Source: CAYMUC01 sp964393535
Lineage (GTDB): Bacteria > Actinomycetota > Acidimicrobiia > Acidimicrobiales > Ilumatobacteraceae
Assembly (NCBI GenBank): GCA_964393535.1
Contig: CAYMUC010000049.1
Location: 1 to 21,867 of the forward strand
Reading direction: 5' to 3'
DNA: 21,867 nucleotides
The notes below the pieces were generated by a model. That model was not told the origin of the DNA. It saw only the letters and a list, made by a program, of their open reading frames with translations, and did not search any database. This document shows positions 1-8,128 of this stretch, in pieces (positions within the stretch are counted from its first letter, which is position 1; every line of letters begins with the position of its first letter). The translations under genes were made by a program, and so were the position numbers.

Positions 1-1
1 G

Positions 2-1496
2 GTGCTGGTGGTGGACGCCGCGCAGGGCATCGAAGCCCAGACACTGGCCAACTGCTACCTGGCGCTGGAGCACGACCTGGAAATCGTGGCGGCGCTCAAC
101 AAGATCGACCTCCCAGCTGCCGATCCCGATCGGTACGCCATGGAGATCGAGACGGTGCTGGGCATTCCTGCCGAGGACATCCTGCGCATCTCGGCCAAGA
201 CCGGCGACGGGGTGCCGGCGCTGCTGGACGCCATCTGTGAACGTATTCCCGCACCCAAGGGCGATCCCGACGCTCCGCTTCAGGCTCTCATCTTCGACAG
301 CCAGTACGACCAGTACCGAGGCGTGGTGTCGTCCATCCGTGTCATGAACGGCACGCTCACCGCCGGTTCACGGCTGCAGTTCATGCAGGCAGGTGCGCTC
401 CACGACAGCATCGAGATCGGCGTTCGCCGACCGGTTCCCACCCCGGTGAAGGAACTTGGGCCCGGCGAGGTGGGGTATCTCATCGCCGGCATCAAAGACG
501 TCGGCGAGGCGCGCTCGGGTGAGACCGTGACGGTGGCGCAACGCCCGGCCACCGAGGCCCTGGCGGGGTATCGCGATCCCAAGCCCATGGTGTTCTGCGG
601 TCTGTACCCCATCGACGGCGACGATTTCGAGAACTTGCGCGAGTCGCTCCAGAAACTGAAACTGAACGATGCCTCGGTCACCTACGAGCCCGAGAGTTCG
701 GGGGCGCTGGGTTTCGGTTTCCGATGCGGTTTCCTGGGGTTGCTGCACATGGAGATCGTGAAGGAACGCCTCGAGCGCGAGTTCGGTCTGGCACTCCTCG
801 CCACCGCCCCCAGCGTGGAGTACCGGGTGCACACCACCCGTGGCGACGTGGTGGTGGTCGACAATCCTGCCGACCTCCCTGCCCCCCAGAGCATCGACGG
901 CATCGAGGAGCCGTACTTCCGGGTGTCGATCATCACGCCCAAGGAGTACACCGGCGCTCTCATGGACCTGTGCCAGACCCGCCGTGGCGAGATGACCAAA
1001 CTCGAGTACCTGTCGCCCGAGCGGGTCGAGTTGCACTACGAGGTGCCGTTGGCCGAGGTGGTGGNNNNNNNNNNAGATGAAGAGTCGTTCGCAGGGGTAC
1101 GCCAGCCTGGACTACGAACTGGCGGGTTATCGCCGCAGCCACCTGGTGCGGGTGGACCTGTTGTTGAACGGCCAACCCGCCGATGCGTTCGCCACCATCG
1201 TGCACCGCGAGAAGGCCTTCGACTACGGCCGCCGCATGTGCGAGAAGTTGAGGGAACTCATCCCTCGTCAGATGTTCGACGTGCCCATCCAGGCCGCCAT
1301 CGGTGGCAAGGTGATCGCTCGGGAGACCGTGAAGGCCAAGCGAAAAGACGTCCTGGCCAAGTGCTACGGCGGCGACATCACCCGCAAGCGCAAACTGCTG
1401 GAGAAGCAGAAGGAAGGCAAGAAGAAGATGAAGTCGATCGGTCGGGTGGAGATTCCCGGCGACGTCTTCATCTCCGCTCTGAAGTTGGACGACTGA
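2..1496 (+). CDS. lepA: Elongation factor 4 (LepA), 5'-truncated and split by an assembly gap
   Basis: LepA is a ribosome-associated translational GTPase that back-translocates or remodels stalled ribosomes. The window opens inside the G domain at VLVVDAAQGIEAQTLANCY, so roughly the first 95 residues (P-loop, switch I, DTPGH) lie to the left. The G4 motif NKIDLPAADP and the G5 motif SAKTG are visible. They are followed by the beta-barrel domain, the EF-G-like domain (SLNDAS-type stretch, LGFGFRCGFLGLLHMEI) and the LepA-specific C-terminal domain (GYASLDYE, IPRQMFD, AKCYGGDI, KQKEGKKKMK). A run of 10 N at 1065-1074 interrupts the gene, and the frame changes across it. Family alignment predicts about five missing residues (xDFFD), so the frameshift is an artefact of gap length. 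The stop TGA at 1494-1496 abuts the next gene's ATG. Identity is very secure. Confidence 0.96.
1065..1074. other. Assembly gap (10 N) inside lepA
   Basis: Ten consecutive N sit between ...LAEVV and (M)KSRSQGYASLDYE. With 10 unknown bases the reading frame is broken. Any multiple of three restores it, and 15 would fit the LepA family spacing. The N count is therefore a placeholder. Confidence 0.97.
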
Positions 1497-2684
1497 ATGA
1501 GTCGTACCTTCCGGGCGCTACAGCACCGGAATGCCCGTTTGTTCTACGGCGGGCTCATGGTGTCCAACGTCGGCTCGTGGCTGCAGCTCACCGCCATGTC
1601 GCTGCTGGTGTACCGCCTCACCGACAGCGCCACCGCCGTGGGCATCACCTGGGCGCTGCAGTTCCTTCCCATGCTGGTGTTCGGCGTGTGGGCCGGGGCC
1701 GTCGCCGATCGGAGAGATCGTCGACGCATGGCGATCCTCACCCAGGGTGGGCAGGCGGTGCAGGCGTTGGTGCTGGGAGCCCTCGACCTCGCCGGCCTCA
1801 TCAACGTGCCTCTCATCTACGCCATGGCCTTGGTGCTCGGGGTGGTGAACACCCTCGACAATCCCGCTCGCCGTGGGTTCGTCACCGAACTGGTGGCGCC
1901 CGAGGACATCGGCAACGCCATGGCACTGAACACCGCCGTCATGACGGGTTCGCGCATCGTGGGGCCCGCCCTGGCTGCCTTGCTGGTGGGGCCATTGGGC
2001 ACGGGTTGGCTGTTCGTGCTGAACGGGTTGTCGTTCGCCGCCATCATCGGTGCACTCCTGGCCATCGACACCCGCGAGTTGTACCCCGCCGAACGAGCAC
2101 CACGAGGTGGTCGTCCGGTGCGCGAGGCATTGCGGCATCTACGCGACGACCGGACGTTGTTCGTGTTGTTCGTCGCCTTCGCCCTCGTGTCCACGTTCGG
2201 GTTCAACTACAACGTGGTGCTGCCGAAGTTGGCCGATGTCCGCTGGGGTGGTGATCAGTGGTTCGGCTGGTTGCTGGCCGTGGTCAGCGTGGGCAGTCTG
2301 CTGGGCTCGCTCGCCACCGCCAGTCGGGTCACGGTGTCGGCGTGGTGGTTTCTCGGCAACGGACTCGTGGTGGGGGTGTCGTGTCTGGCCATCGCGTGGA
2401 CGCCACATGTCGCCTGGGCGTTCGTGTTGTCGGTGCCGTTGGGTTTCTCGGGTGCGGCCTTCGTGGCCGGCATGAACACGCTGTCCCAGCAGGCCTGCCC
2501 ACCGGCCATGCGCGGGCGCATGCTGGCGCTGGTGGCCGTGGCGTTCCTGGGGTCCACGCCCATCGGTGGACCTCTCAGTGGCTGGGTGGGTGACGTCATC
2601 AGTGTGGAATGGGCCTTGGCCTATGGCGGGGTCATCACGGTGGCCGCCATCGCCTGGGCGTGGAGACGACTGGGGACCATATGA
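1497..2684 (+). CDS. MFS exporter, EntS/MFS_3-like
   Basis: A 395-residue integral membrane protein of the major facilitator superfamily, probably a proton-driven efflux pump of the inner membrane. Hydrophobic segments give about 10-12 predicted helices. The conserved loop 2-3 motif appears as GVWAGAVADRRDRRRM (about residues 62-77). The short N-terminus (SRTFRALQHRNARLFYGGLMVSN) and the NTLDNPARRGFVTELV stretch are typical of the EntS/MFS_3 family, which exports siderophores or drugs. The substrate cannot be read from sequence. The ATG directly follows the lepA stop with no convincing Shine-Dalgarno, so translational coupling is likely. The stop overlaps the photolyase ATG (ATGA). Base composition matches the neighbours. 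Confidence 0.88.
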   Translation: MSRTFRALQHRNARLFYGGLMVSNVGSWLQLTAMSLLVYRLTDSATAVGITWALQFLPMLVFGVWAGAVADRRDRRRMAILTQGGQAVQALVLGALDLAGLINVPLIYAMALVLGVVNTLDNPARRGFVTELVAPEDIGNAMALNTAVMTGSRIVGPALAALLVGPLGTGWLFVLNGLSFAAIIGALLAIDTRELYPAERAPRGGRPVREALRHLRDDRTLFVLFVAFALVSTFGFNYNVVLPKLADVRWGGDQWFGWLLAVVSVGSLLGSLATASRVTVSAWWFLGNGLVVGVSCLAIAWTPHVAWAFVLSVPLGFSGAAFVAGMNTLSQQACPPAMRGRMLALVAVAFLGSTPIGGPLSGWVGDVISVEWALAYGGVITVAAIAWAWRRLGTI

Positions 2685-4057
2685 ACAAGCCCGGTGACGA
2701 CACGGTGGTGATGTGGTTCCGCCGCGATCTGCGCCTCGCCGATCACCCGGCCCTGGCGGCGGCCGCCGCTGACCACCGCCGGGTGGTGCCGTTGTTCGTG
2801 GCCGACCCAATGTTGCTGGAGCGCGCCGGGGCAGCTCGTCTGGCATACCTGAGGGCTGCACTCGAGGCACTCACGACGGCGATGGATGGTGCACTGGTCA
2901 TCCGGCACGGTGATCCCCGTCAGGTGGTGCCGCAGGTGGCGGTGGAGGTGGGGGCCCGACATGTGGTGGTGACACGCGACGTCACCCCCCGAGGACGTGA
3001 GCGGGATGCCGAGGTCGCCGAACGACTGCGCAGCGTCGACATCGGCCTACGAGGCGTGGGGACCCCGTACGCCGTGGATCCCGGCACCGTACGCAAGGGC
3101 GACGGTACCCCCTACGCCGTGTTCACCCCGTTCCGCCGGGCGTGGACGGCCACGGGTTGGGCGGCACCGCTGCCGGTGCCCGAGGTCCGGTGGCGTGGAC
3201 GGCCCGAGATCGACGGGTCGGCATGGACCACCGTGGGGAGCGATCAGCCACCACACGAACTGCCCCCGGCCGATGAGGCTGGGGTGTGGCAGCAGTGGCG
3301 TGGTTTCGCAGTCCAGGGCCTGGACGACTACGACGTGCGTCGGGACCTGCCGGCGGTGGCAGGGACCAGCCGACTGTCGGCGGCATTGCACTTCGGTCTG
3401 GTACATCCGCGTCAACTGCTGTGTGAGGTGGGTGACAGCGACGCCCACCTCACCTTCGCCAGCGAGTTGGCCTGGCGTGACTTCTATGCCGATGTGCTGC
3501 TGCGGTCACCCGACAGCGCTTGGAACGATCTCGACCGACGTATGGCCGCCATGCCAGTGGACACCGACAGTGCCGCTCGCCAACGGTTCGCGCGCTGGAC
3601 GGAGGGTCTCACCGGGTATCCCATCGTGGACGCCGGTATGCGCCAGTTGGCCGCCACCGGCTGGATGCACAACCGGGTGCGCATGATCGTGGCGAGTTTC
3701 CTGGTGAAGGACCTGCACCTGCCCTGGCAGTGGGGTGCCGCCTACTTCCTGCGCCATCTCGTGGACGGTGATGTGGCGTCGAACAATCACGGATGGCAGT
3801 GGGCGGCGGGCACCGGCACCGATGCTGCTCCTTATTTCAGGGTGTTCAACCCCACGACTCAGGGCGAGCGGTACGACCCCCACGGGGAGTACGTGCGCCG
3901 GTGGATCCCGGCCCTCGACGCCGTGGCGGACCGTTTCGTGCACGCTCCGTGGCGGGCGCCGGTGGGGGTGCCGGCTGGCTACGTGGCACCCATGGTGGAT
4001 CACGCCGCGGAGCGTGACGAGGCGTTGGCCCGCTACCGGTCCCTCACCGGCCGATGA
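2681..4057 (+). CDS. phrB: Deoxyribodipyrimidine (CPD) photolyase
   Basis: A 458-residue flavoprotein that uses blue light and reduced FAD to split cyclobutane pyrimidine dimers. The N-terminal Rossmann-like antenna domain starts with VVMWFRRDLRLADHPAL (about 9-25). The linker contains KGDGTPYAVFTPFRRAW. The FAD/DNA domain shows TSRLSAALHFG (229-239), ELAWRDFY (262-269), GYPIVDAGMRQL and TGWMHNRVRM (312-335), NNHGWQWAAGTGTDAAPY (368-385) and FNPTTQGERYDP. Tryptophans at 306, about 349 and 372/374 match the photoreduction triad region. The start at 2681 overlaps the MFS stop and keeps the usual family N-terminus; longer starts add unrelated residues. The class (CPD rather than 6-4 or cryptochrome) is inferred from similarity to E. 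coli PhrB. Confidence 0.94.
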   Translation: MNKPGDDTVVMWFRRDLRLADHPALAAAAADHRRVVPLFVADPMLLERAGAARLAYLRAALEALTTAMDGALVIRHGDPRQVVPQVAVEVGARHVVVTRDVTPRGRERDAEVAERLRSVDIGLRGVGTPYAVDPGTVRKGDGTPYAVFTPFRRAWTATGWAAPLPVPEVRWRGRPEIDGSAWTTVGSDQPPHELPPADEAGVWQQWRGFAVQGLDDYDVRRDLPAVAGTSRLSAALHFGLVHPRQLLCEVGDSDAHLTFASELAWRDFYADVLLRSPDSAWNDLDRRMAAMPVDTDSAARQRFARWTEGLTGYPIVDAGMRQLAATGWMHNRVRMIVASFLVKDLHLPWQWGAAYFLRHLVDGDVASNNHGWQWAAGTGTDAAPYFRVFNPTTQGERYDPHGEYVRRWIPALDAVADRFVHAPWRAPVGVPAGYVAPMVDHAAERDEALARYRSLTGR

Positions 4058-4071
4058 AGCGGCCGATGAAG
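4048..4071 (+). repeat. 12-bp perfect tandem duplication across the phrB stop codon
   Basis: The unit CGGCCGATGAAG occurs twice back to back (4048-4059 and 4060-4071). The first copy contains the phrB stop TGA (4055-4057), and the second copy extends the short spacer before hrcA. It is a simple replication-slippage type repeat. Confidence 0.9.
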
Positions 4072-4092
4072 CGACGTCGTGTCCACGGTCGG

Positions 4093-4098
4093 TAACCT
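4093..4098 (+). promoter_or_regulatory. Probable -10 box of a leaderless hrcA promoter
   Basis: TAACCT ends 8 nt before the hrcA ATG. There is no Shine-Dalgarno sequence in between, which fits a transcript starting at or next to the ATG. No -35 box is obvious. No CIRCE inverted repeat (TTAGCACTC-N9-GAGTGCTAA) is visible in the 49-nt spacer, so autoregulation by HrcA is not supported here. Confidence 0.45.
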
Positions 4099-4106
4099 GG
4101 CACATC

Positions 4107-5099
4107 ATGCTCGATGAACGAAAGACCGCCATCCTGCGGGCTGTCGTGCAGGAGTACATCACCACCGCACAGCCCGTCGGATCGACTCATGTGGCCGACG
4201 CGCCGGGCGTTCAGGTGTCGTCGGCCACCGTTCGCAACGAGATGGCCGTGCTGGAGCAAGAGGGCTACCTCGTGCAGCCGCACACCTCGGCTGGCCGGGT
4301 GCCCACCGACAAGGGCTACCGCTTCTTCGTCGATCACCTCACTCCCGAGGGACGCTTCGACGATTCCCAGTACCAGCGGGTGAACGATTTCTTCGACCGG
4401 GCGCATCTGCGCCTCGAAGAGTTGCTGCAGCGCACCTCGTCGCTGGTCGCCGACATCACCAGTTACGCAGCGGTGGTGGTGGGCCCGCCGCCAGAGGCGG
4501 CCGTCGTGCGATCCGTGCAGGTGGTGGGCCTGTCGGCGCGCAGTGCCATGGTGCTCGCCGTGTTGTCGAACGGGTCCGTCGAGGACCAGGTGTTCGATCT
4601 CGAGGAAGGCGACGAGCCACTGCTGGCCGCCGCCACCGTGGCGCTGTCGGGCCAACTCGTGGGGCGGGCGTTGGCCGACGAGGTGCACCTGCCCGCCCAA
4701 GCCGACGCCACTCTCGAGGCGCTGTGCCGGCGTGCGCTGGATGCCTTGCGTCAGCCCCACGATCACGGCGCGGTGTACCTCGGTGGGGCCGCTGCCATGG
4801 CCAAGGCGTTCGACGCCGTCGAGGTGGTAAGGGACGTCCTGAGCACCCTTGAACAGCAGTACGTGGTGGTGTCGCTGGTACGCGATGTGCTGAACCGCGG
4901 CCTGTCGGTGGCCATCGGTGCCGAACACGGCGTGGAGCCGCTGGCACTGTGCTCGGTGGTGGTGTCTCCCGTTGTGGTGGACGCCGAACACGTGGGCACC
5001 ATCGGTGTGTTGGGTCCCACCCGCATGAACTATCCGCAGGCGTTGGCCACCGTTGGTGTGGTCAGTCAGCAGCTGGGCCGCCGCCTGGCCGACGGATGA
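4107..5099 (+). CDS. hrcA: Heat-inducible transcription repressor HrcA
   Basis: A 330-residue repressor that binds CIRCE operators of groE/dnaK-type chaperone genes and is kept active by GroEL. The N-terminal winged helix-turn-helix carries SSATVRNEMAVLEQEGYL followed by the hallmark HTSAGRVPTDKGYRFFVD (about residues 38-76). The rest is the GAF-like/dimerisation region ending in GVLGPTRMNYPQALATVGVV. Length is normal. The start at 4107 gives the canonical MLDERKxxIL beginning. A further upstream start would run back through phrB and is rejected. dnaJ follows with its first possible ATG overlapping the hrcA stop, the usual actinobacterial hrcA-dnaJ arrangement. Confidence 0.96.
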   Translation: MLDERKTAILRAVVQEYITTAQPVGSTHVADAPGVQVSSATVRNEMAVLEQEGYLVQPHTSAGRVPTDKGYRFFVDHLTPEGRFDDSQYQRVNDFFDRAHLRLEELLQRTSSLVADITSYAAVVVGPPPEAAVVRSVQVVGLSARSAMVLAVLSNGSVEDQVFDLEEGDEPLLAAATVALSGQLVGRALADEVHLPAQADATLEALCRRALDALRQPHDHGAVYLGGAAAMAKAFDAVEVVRDVLSTLEQQYVVVSLVRDVLNRGLSVAIGAEHGVEPLALCSVVVSPVVVDAEHVGTIGVLGPTRMNYPQALATVGVVSQQLGRRLADG

Positions 5100-5116
5100 C
5101 CCGAGGCGAGGACCGC

Positions 5117-6262
5117 ATGGCCGACTTCTATCAACTGCTGGGTGTGGGGCGCGATGCCACCGCCGAGGACCTCAAGAAGGCGTATCGACGGCGGGCTCGC
5201 GAGTTGCATCCCGATGCCAATCCCGACGACCCCGAGGCCGAGGACCGGTTCAAGGAGTTGGCCCGCGCCTACGAGGTGTTGTCGGACCCTGATGCACGTG
5301 CCCGCTACGACCGCTTCGGTGAAGCCGGTATCGGAGGTGCCGCCGGCGGCTCGGGCCCCGACATGGGCTCCATGTTCGGTGGCGGCCTGGGTGATCTCTT
5401 CGACGCCTTCTTCGGAGGTGCCGGTGGTGGACCGTTCTCGGCCGGATTCGGCGGTCGCTCGGGTCCGGCGGGGCCACCTCGGGGCCAGGACCTCGAGGCC
5501 GTGTTGGAACTCACGCTCGAGCAGGCGGTGTTCGGCGCCAACGCGCCCGTGACCGTGCGCACGGCGCTGCGCTGCCAGGACTGCGGCGGTGCCGGAACGT
5601 CAGCGGGTACCCAGGCCGTGACGTGTGTGGAGTGCAGCGGTACCGGGCAGACCCGCCGGGTTCGCCAGAGCGTCCTGGGTCAGATGGTCACCACCAGTTC
5701 CTGCGGCCGCTGCGGGGGTCTGGGCGAGGTGATCGTGACACCTTGCCAACGCTGCGGCGGTGAAGGGCGACTGGTGGAGAAGACCACCTACAACGTGGAC
5801 GTGCCCGCCGGTGTGGACGAGGGAGCCACGTTGCGGCTGAACGGACGCGGTGCCGTTGGACCACGAGGTGGTGCCGCCGGTGACCTGTACGTCCATCTTC
5901 GGGTGGCGCCCCACGAGCGTTTCGTGCGCGATGGCGACGATCTGGTCACTGCCCTCACCGTGTCGTTCACGCAGGCGGCGCTGGGTGCCCGCATCATGCT
6001 CGCCACGCTCGACGGCGACGAGGAGATCGTCATCCCGCCCGGTACCCAACCAGGTCGTCAGTTGGTGCTGAAGGGCAAGGGTGCCACCCGTTTGGGTGGC
6101 CGACACCGTGGCGATGTGCGCGTGCAGTTGGTGGTGGAGGTGCCCACGCAGTTGGACGACGCCGAAGAGGACCTGCTGCGTCGTTTCGCCGAGATGCGTG
6201 GTGAGGCGGTGGAACCCCGGAACAAGGGTCTGTTCTCCCGCCTCAAGTCGGCCTGGCAGTGA
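5117..6262 (+). CDS. dnaJ: Chaperone protein DnaJ (DnaJ2 type)
   Basis: A 381-residue Hsp40 co-chaperone that delivers unfolded clients to DnaK and stimulates its ATPase. The J domain has HPD at 31-33. A Gly/Phe-rich linker spans about 71-118. Four zinc-binding CxxCxGxG-type repeats start at C153, C170, C196 and C210 (CQDCGGAG, CVECSGTG, CGRCGGLG, CQRCGGEG). Two beta-sandwich client-binding domains follow. Neither grpE nor dnaK is beside it, which fits the second, hrcA-linked DnaJ of actinobacteria. The start at 5117 is chosen because a GAGGCGAGG stretch lies just upstream. An in-frame ATG at 5096 that overlaps the hrcA stop would add seven residues. The stop overlaps the rsmE GTG. Confidence 0.96.
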   Translation: MADFYQLLGVGRDATAEDLKKAYRRRARELHPDANPDDPEAEDRFKELARAYEVLSDPDARARYDRFGEAGIGGAAGGSGPDMGSMFGGGLGDLFDAFFGGAGGGPFSAGFGGRSGPAGPPRGQDLEAVLELTLEQAVFGANAPVTVRTALRCQDCGGAGTSAGTQAVTCVECSGTGQTRRVRQSVLGQMVTTSSCGRCGGLGEVIVTPCQRCGGEGRLVEKTTYNVDVPAGVDEGATLRLNGRGAVGPRGGAAGDLYVHLRVAPHERFVRDGDDLVTALTVSFTQAALGARIMLATLDGDEEIVIPPGTQPGRQLVLKGKGATRLGGRHRGDVRVQLVVEVPTQLDDAEEDLLRRFAEMRGEAVEPRNKGLFSRLKSAWQ

Positions 6263-6963
6263 CGACACCCTCACCGGCGTCAGCACTGCGGACCAGTGCC
6301 GCCCACGTGGTGGTGGATGATGTGGAGCATCCCGAACTCGAGGGCGACGATCATCACCATCTCGGTCGGGTACTGCGTCTGCGAGCGGGGGACGCGATCA
6401 CCTTGGGAGACGGTCGGGGGTCCTGGCGGGAAGCCCGATGGACCGGCACCACCCGACCCGATCCCACCAGCACCACCGTGCGGGTGGAACGCCCGGCACC
6501 ATTGCTCACGGTGGCCTTCGCCCCTACCAAAGCTGACCGCCCCGAGTGGGTGGTGCAGAAGTTGACCGAACTGGGAATCGATCGTGTGGTCCCGGTGCTG
6601 ACGGCCCGCAGTGTGGTGCGGTGGGACGGTGACCGTGCCGCCCGCCAGGTGGAGCGGTGGAGGCGTATCTCGCGTGAGGCCGCGTGCCAGAGCCGCCAGT
6701 TGTTCCTCCCCGTCATCGAGCCGGTCACCGAGTTGGCGAGTCTGGTGGCCCGAGAAGCGGTGCGGTTCGCCGAACCCGGTGCGGAACTTCCGGTCGCCGA
6801 CCCGTCACCGGTCATGGTGGGTCCCGAAGGGGGATTCACCGCCGAGGAACTGGCCTGGGCCAGCGACACCGTGGGCCTGCCCGGCGGTGTGCTGCGTGCC
6901 GAGACCGCTGCGCTGGCGGCCGGGGTGCTGCTGGCCGCCGACCGCGCTCGGAGTGTGGGGTGA
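6259..6963 (+). CDS. rsmE: 16S rRNA (uracil(1498)-N3)-methyltransferase RsmE
   Basis: A 234-residue SPOUT-family enzyme that methylates N3 of U1498 in 16S rRNA using S-adenosylmethionine. Visible family features are the N-terminal PUA-like segment (DDHHHLGRVLRLRAGD, 30-45), the KADRPEWVVQKLTELGID core (91-108), and the trefoil-knot SAM site VGPEGGFTAEE (187-197) and LRAETAAL (212-219). The start is GTG and overlaps the dnaJ stop (GTGA). The stop overlaps the hemW start (TGATG), so translation is probably coupled throughout. RsmE directly after dnaJ is a recurrent order in actinobacteria and Firmicutes. Confidence 0.95.
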   Translation: MTTPSPASALRTSAAHVVVDDVEHPELEGDDHHHLGRVLRLRAGDAITLGDGRGSWREARWTGTTRPDPTSTTVRVERPAPLLTVAFAPTKADRPEWVVQKLTELGIDRVVPVLTARSVVRWDGDRAARQVERWRRISREAACQSRQLFLPVIEPVTELASLVAREAVRFAEPGAELPVADPSPVMVGPEGGFTAEELAWASDTVGLPGGVLRAETAALAAGVLLAADRARSVG

Positions 6964-8027
6964 TGACCCGGGGTGCCTACATCCATGTTCCGTTCTGCGC
7001 CAAGCGATGCGACTACTGCGCCTTCGCCACCTGGACCGATCGACATCACCTCATGGGTCGCTATCTCGATGCCGTGCGCACCGACATCGAGCGAGCGGTG
7101 GAAGCGGGCATGCCGCCCGTGACCAGTGTGTTCGTGGGCGGCGGCACGCCATCGCTGGCGCCCCCCGACCACTTGATGCGAGTGATCAGGGCGTTACCAC
7201 TGGCTCACGATGCCGAGGTGACCATCGAATGCAATCCCGATGACGTGACCCTGGAGATGATGCAGGTGTTCGGTACGTCCGGCGTGAACCGCATCAGTCT
7301 GGGGGTGCAGTCCATGGTGCCCGAGGTGTTGCACACACTGGGTCGCACGCATGACCCCAACAACGTGGCCCGTGCCGTCGACCACGTGCGCACGGCGGGC
7401 ATCCCGACGTTCAACCTCGACATCATCTACGGCGCCGCCGGGGAGACACTCGAACAGTGGGAACGCACCGTCGCGGGTGTGCTGGCGTTGGATCCGCCCC
7501 ATGTGTCGGCGTACGGACTCACCGTCGAGGCGGGGACGCCCTTGGCCGCCACCCCCGAACGGCATCCCGACGACGACGATCAGGCCGACAAGTACGAACT
7601 GGCCGACGAGTTGCTCACTGCTTCGGGTCGGCCGTGGTACGAAGTGTCGAACTGGGCGCGACCTGGCCACGAATGCCGGCACAACCTGCTCACCTGGGGT
7701 CAGGGCGACTACCAGGGATTCGGCTGTGCGGCGCATTCCCACGTGGCGGGACGCCGCTGGTGGAACGTGCGCACGCCCGATCGCTATGTGGATCTGGTGG
7801 AACGCGGCGCGTCCGTGGAGGCGGCGGGGGAGACCCTCGACGACGAGGCCCGCCGGCTCGAGGCACTGCACCTGGCGCTGCGCACCCGTGACGGTGTGCC
7901 GTTGGATGCCTTCGGTCCCGAGGACGTCGCCTGGATGGAAGGCTTGTTGGAGCGGGTGGGCGATCGGTGGGTGCTCAGCCGGCCGGGCCGTCTGTTGGCC
8001 AACGAAGTGTCGTTGCGGGTGCGCTGA
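6963..8027 (+). CDS. hemW: Heme chaperone HemW (radical SAM, HemN-like)
   Basis: A 354-residue radical SAM protein of the HemN-like group, now understood as a heme-trafficking chaperone rather than a coproporphyrinogen oxidase. The 4Fe-4S cluster motif is C12-x3-C16-x2-C19 (FCAKRCDYCAF), where the last aromatic residue is also typical. SAM-binding GGGTPS lies at 59-64. NRISLGVQS and NLDIIYG follow in the barrel. The HemN C-terminal region includes HNLLTWGQGDYQGFGCAAHSH. The usual HNxxYW has T in place of Y here. It overlaps rsmE by one base and is the last gene of the lepA-hrcA-dnaJ run. In many Gram-positives hemW sits between lepA and hrcA, so its position here is rearranged. Confidence 0.94.
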   Translation: MTRGAYIHVPFCAKRCDYCAFATWTDRHHLMGRYLDAVRTDIERAVEAGMPPVTSVFVGGGTPSLAPPDHLMRVIRALPLAHDAEVTIECNPDDVTLEMMQVFGTSGVNRISLGVQSMVPEVLHTLGRTHDPNNVARAVDHVRTAGIPTFNLDIIYGAAGETLEQWERTVAGVLALDPPHVSAYGLTVEAGTPLAATPERHPDDDDQADKYELADELLTASGRPWYEVSNWARPGHECRHNLLTWGQGDYQGFGCAAHSHVAGRRWWNVRTPDRYVDLVERGASVEAAGETLDDEARRLEALHLALRTRDGVPLDAFGPEDVAWMEGLLERVGDRWVLSRPGRLLANEVSLRVR

Positions 8028-8031
8028 CTGC

Positions 8032-8037
8032 TAGCCT
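8032..8037 (+). promoter_or_regulatory. Probable -10 box for tRNA-Val
   Basis: TAGCCT lies 5 nt after the hemW stop and 14 nt before the mature tRNA 5' end, leaving a short leader for RNase P to remove. It is the same hexamer as the -10 at 16874. No clear -35 was found. Confidence 0.4.
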
Positions 8038-8051
8038 TTGAAGCCTGCGTA

Positions 8052-8125
8052 GGGCGCGTAGCTCAGTTGGTTAGAGCGCCACCTTGACACGGTGGAGGTC
8101 CCGGGTTCGAGTCCCGTCGTGCCCA
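8052..8125 (+). tRNA. tRNA-Val (anticodon GAC)
   Basis: A 74-nt cloverleaf. Acceptor stem 8052-8058/8118-8124 (one G-U pair), D stem 8061-8064/8074-8077, anticodon stem 8079-8083/8091-8095, 7-nt anticodon loop 8084-8090 with GAC at 8086-8088, T loop TTCGAGT at 8106-8112, discriminator A at 8125. The outermost T-stem pair (8101/8117) is a C-U mismatch. CCA is not encoded: CTC follows, so the end must be added enzymatically. It reads GUC and GUU valine codons. Confidence 0.95.
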
Positions 8126-8128
8126 CTC

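Noticed and set aside
2..2254. A single 750-codon open frame running from lepA through the N gap into the MFS gene
   Set aside because: It exists only because the gap is 10 N. After the gap the translation is an out-of-frame shadow of lepA and MFS, rich in Arg, Gly and His, and matches no family.
4058..4106. CIRCE operator before hrcA
   Set aside because: No TTAGCACTC-N9-GAGTGCTAA or close variant is visible in the short spacer, so HrcA autoregulation cannot be claimed.
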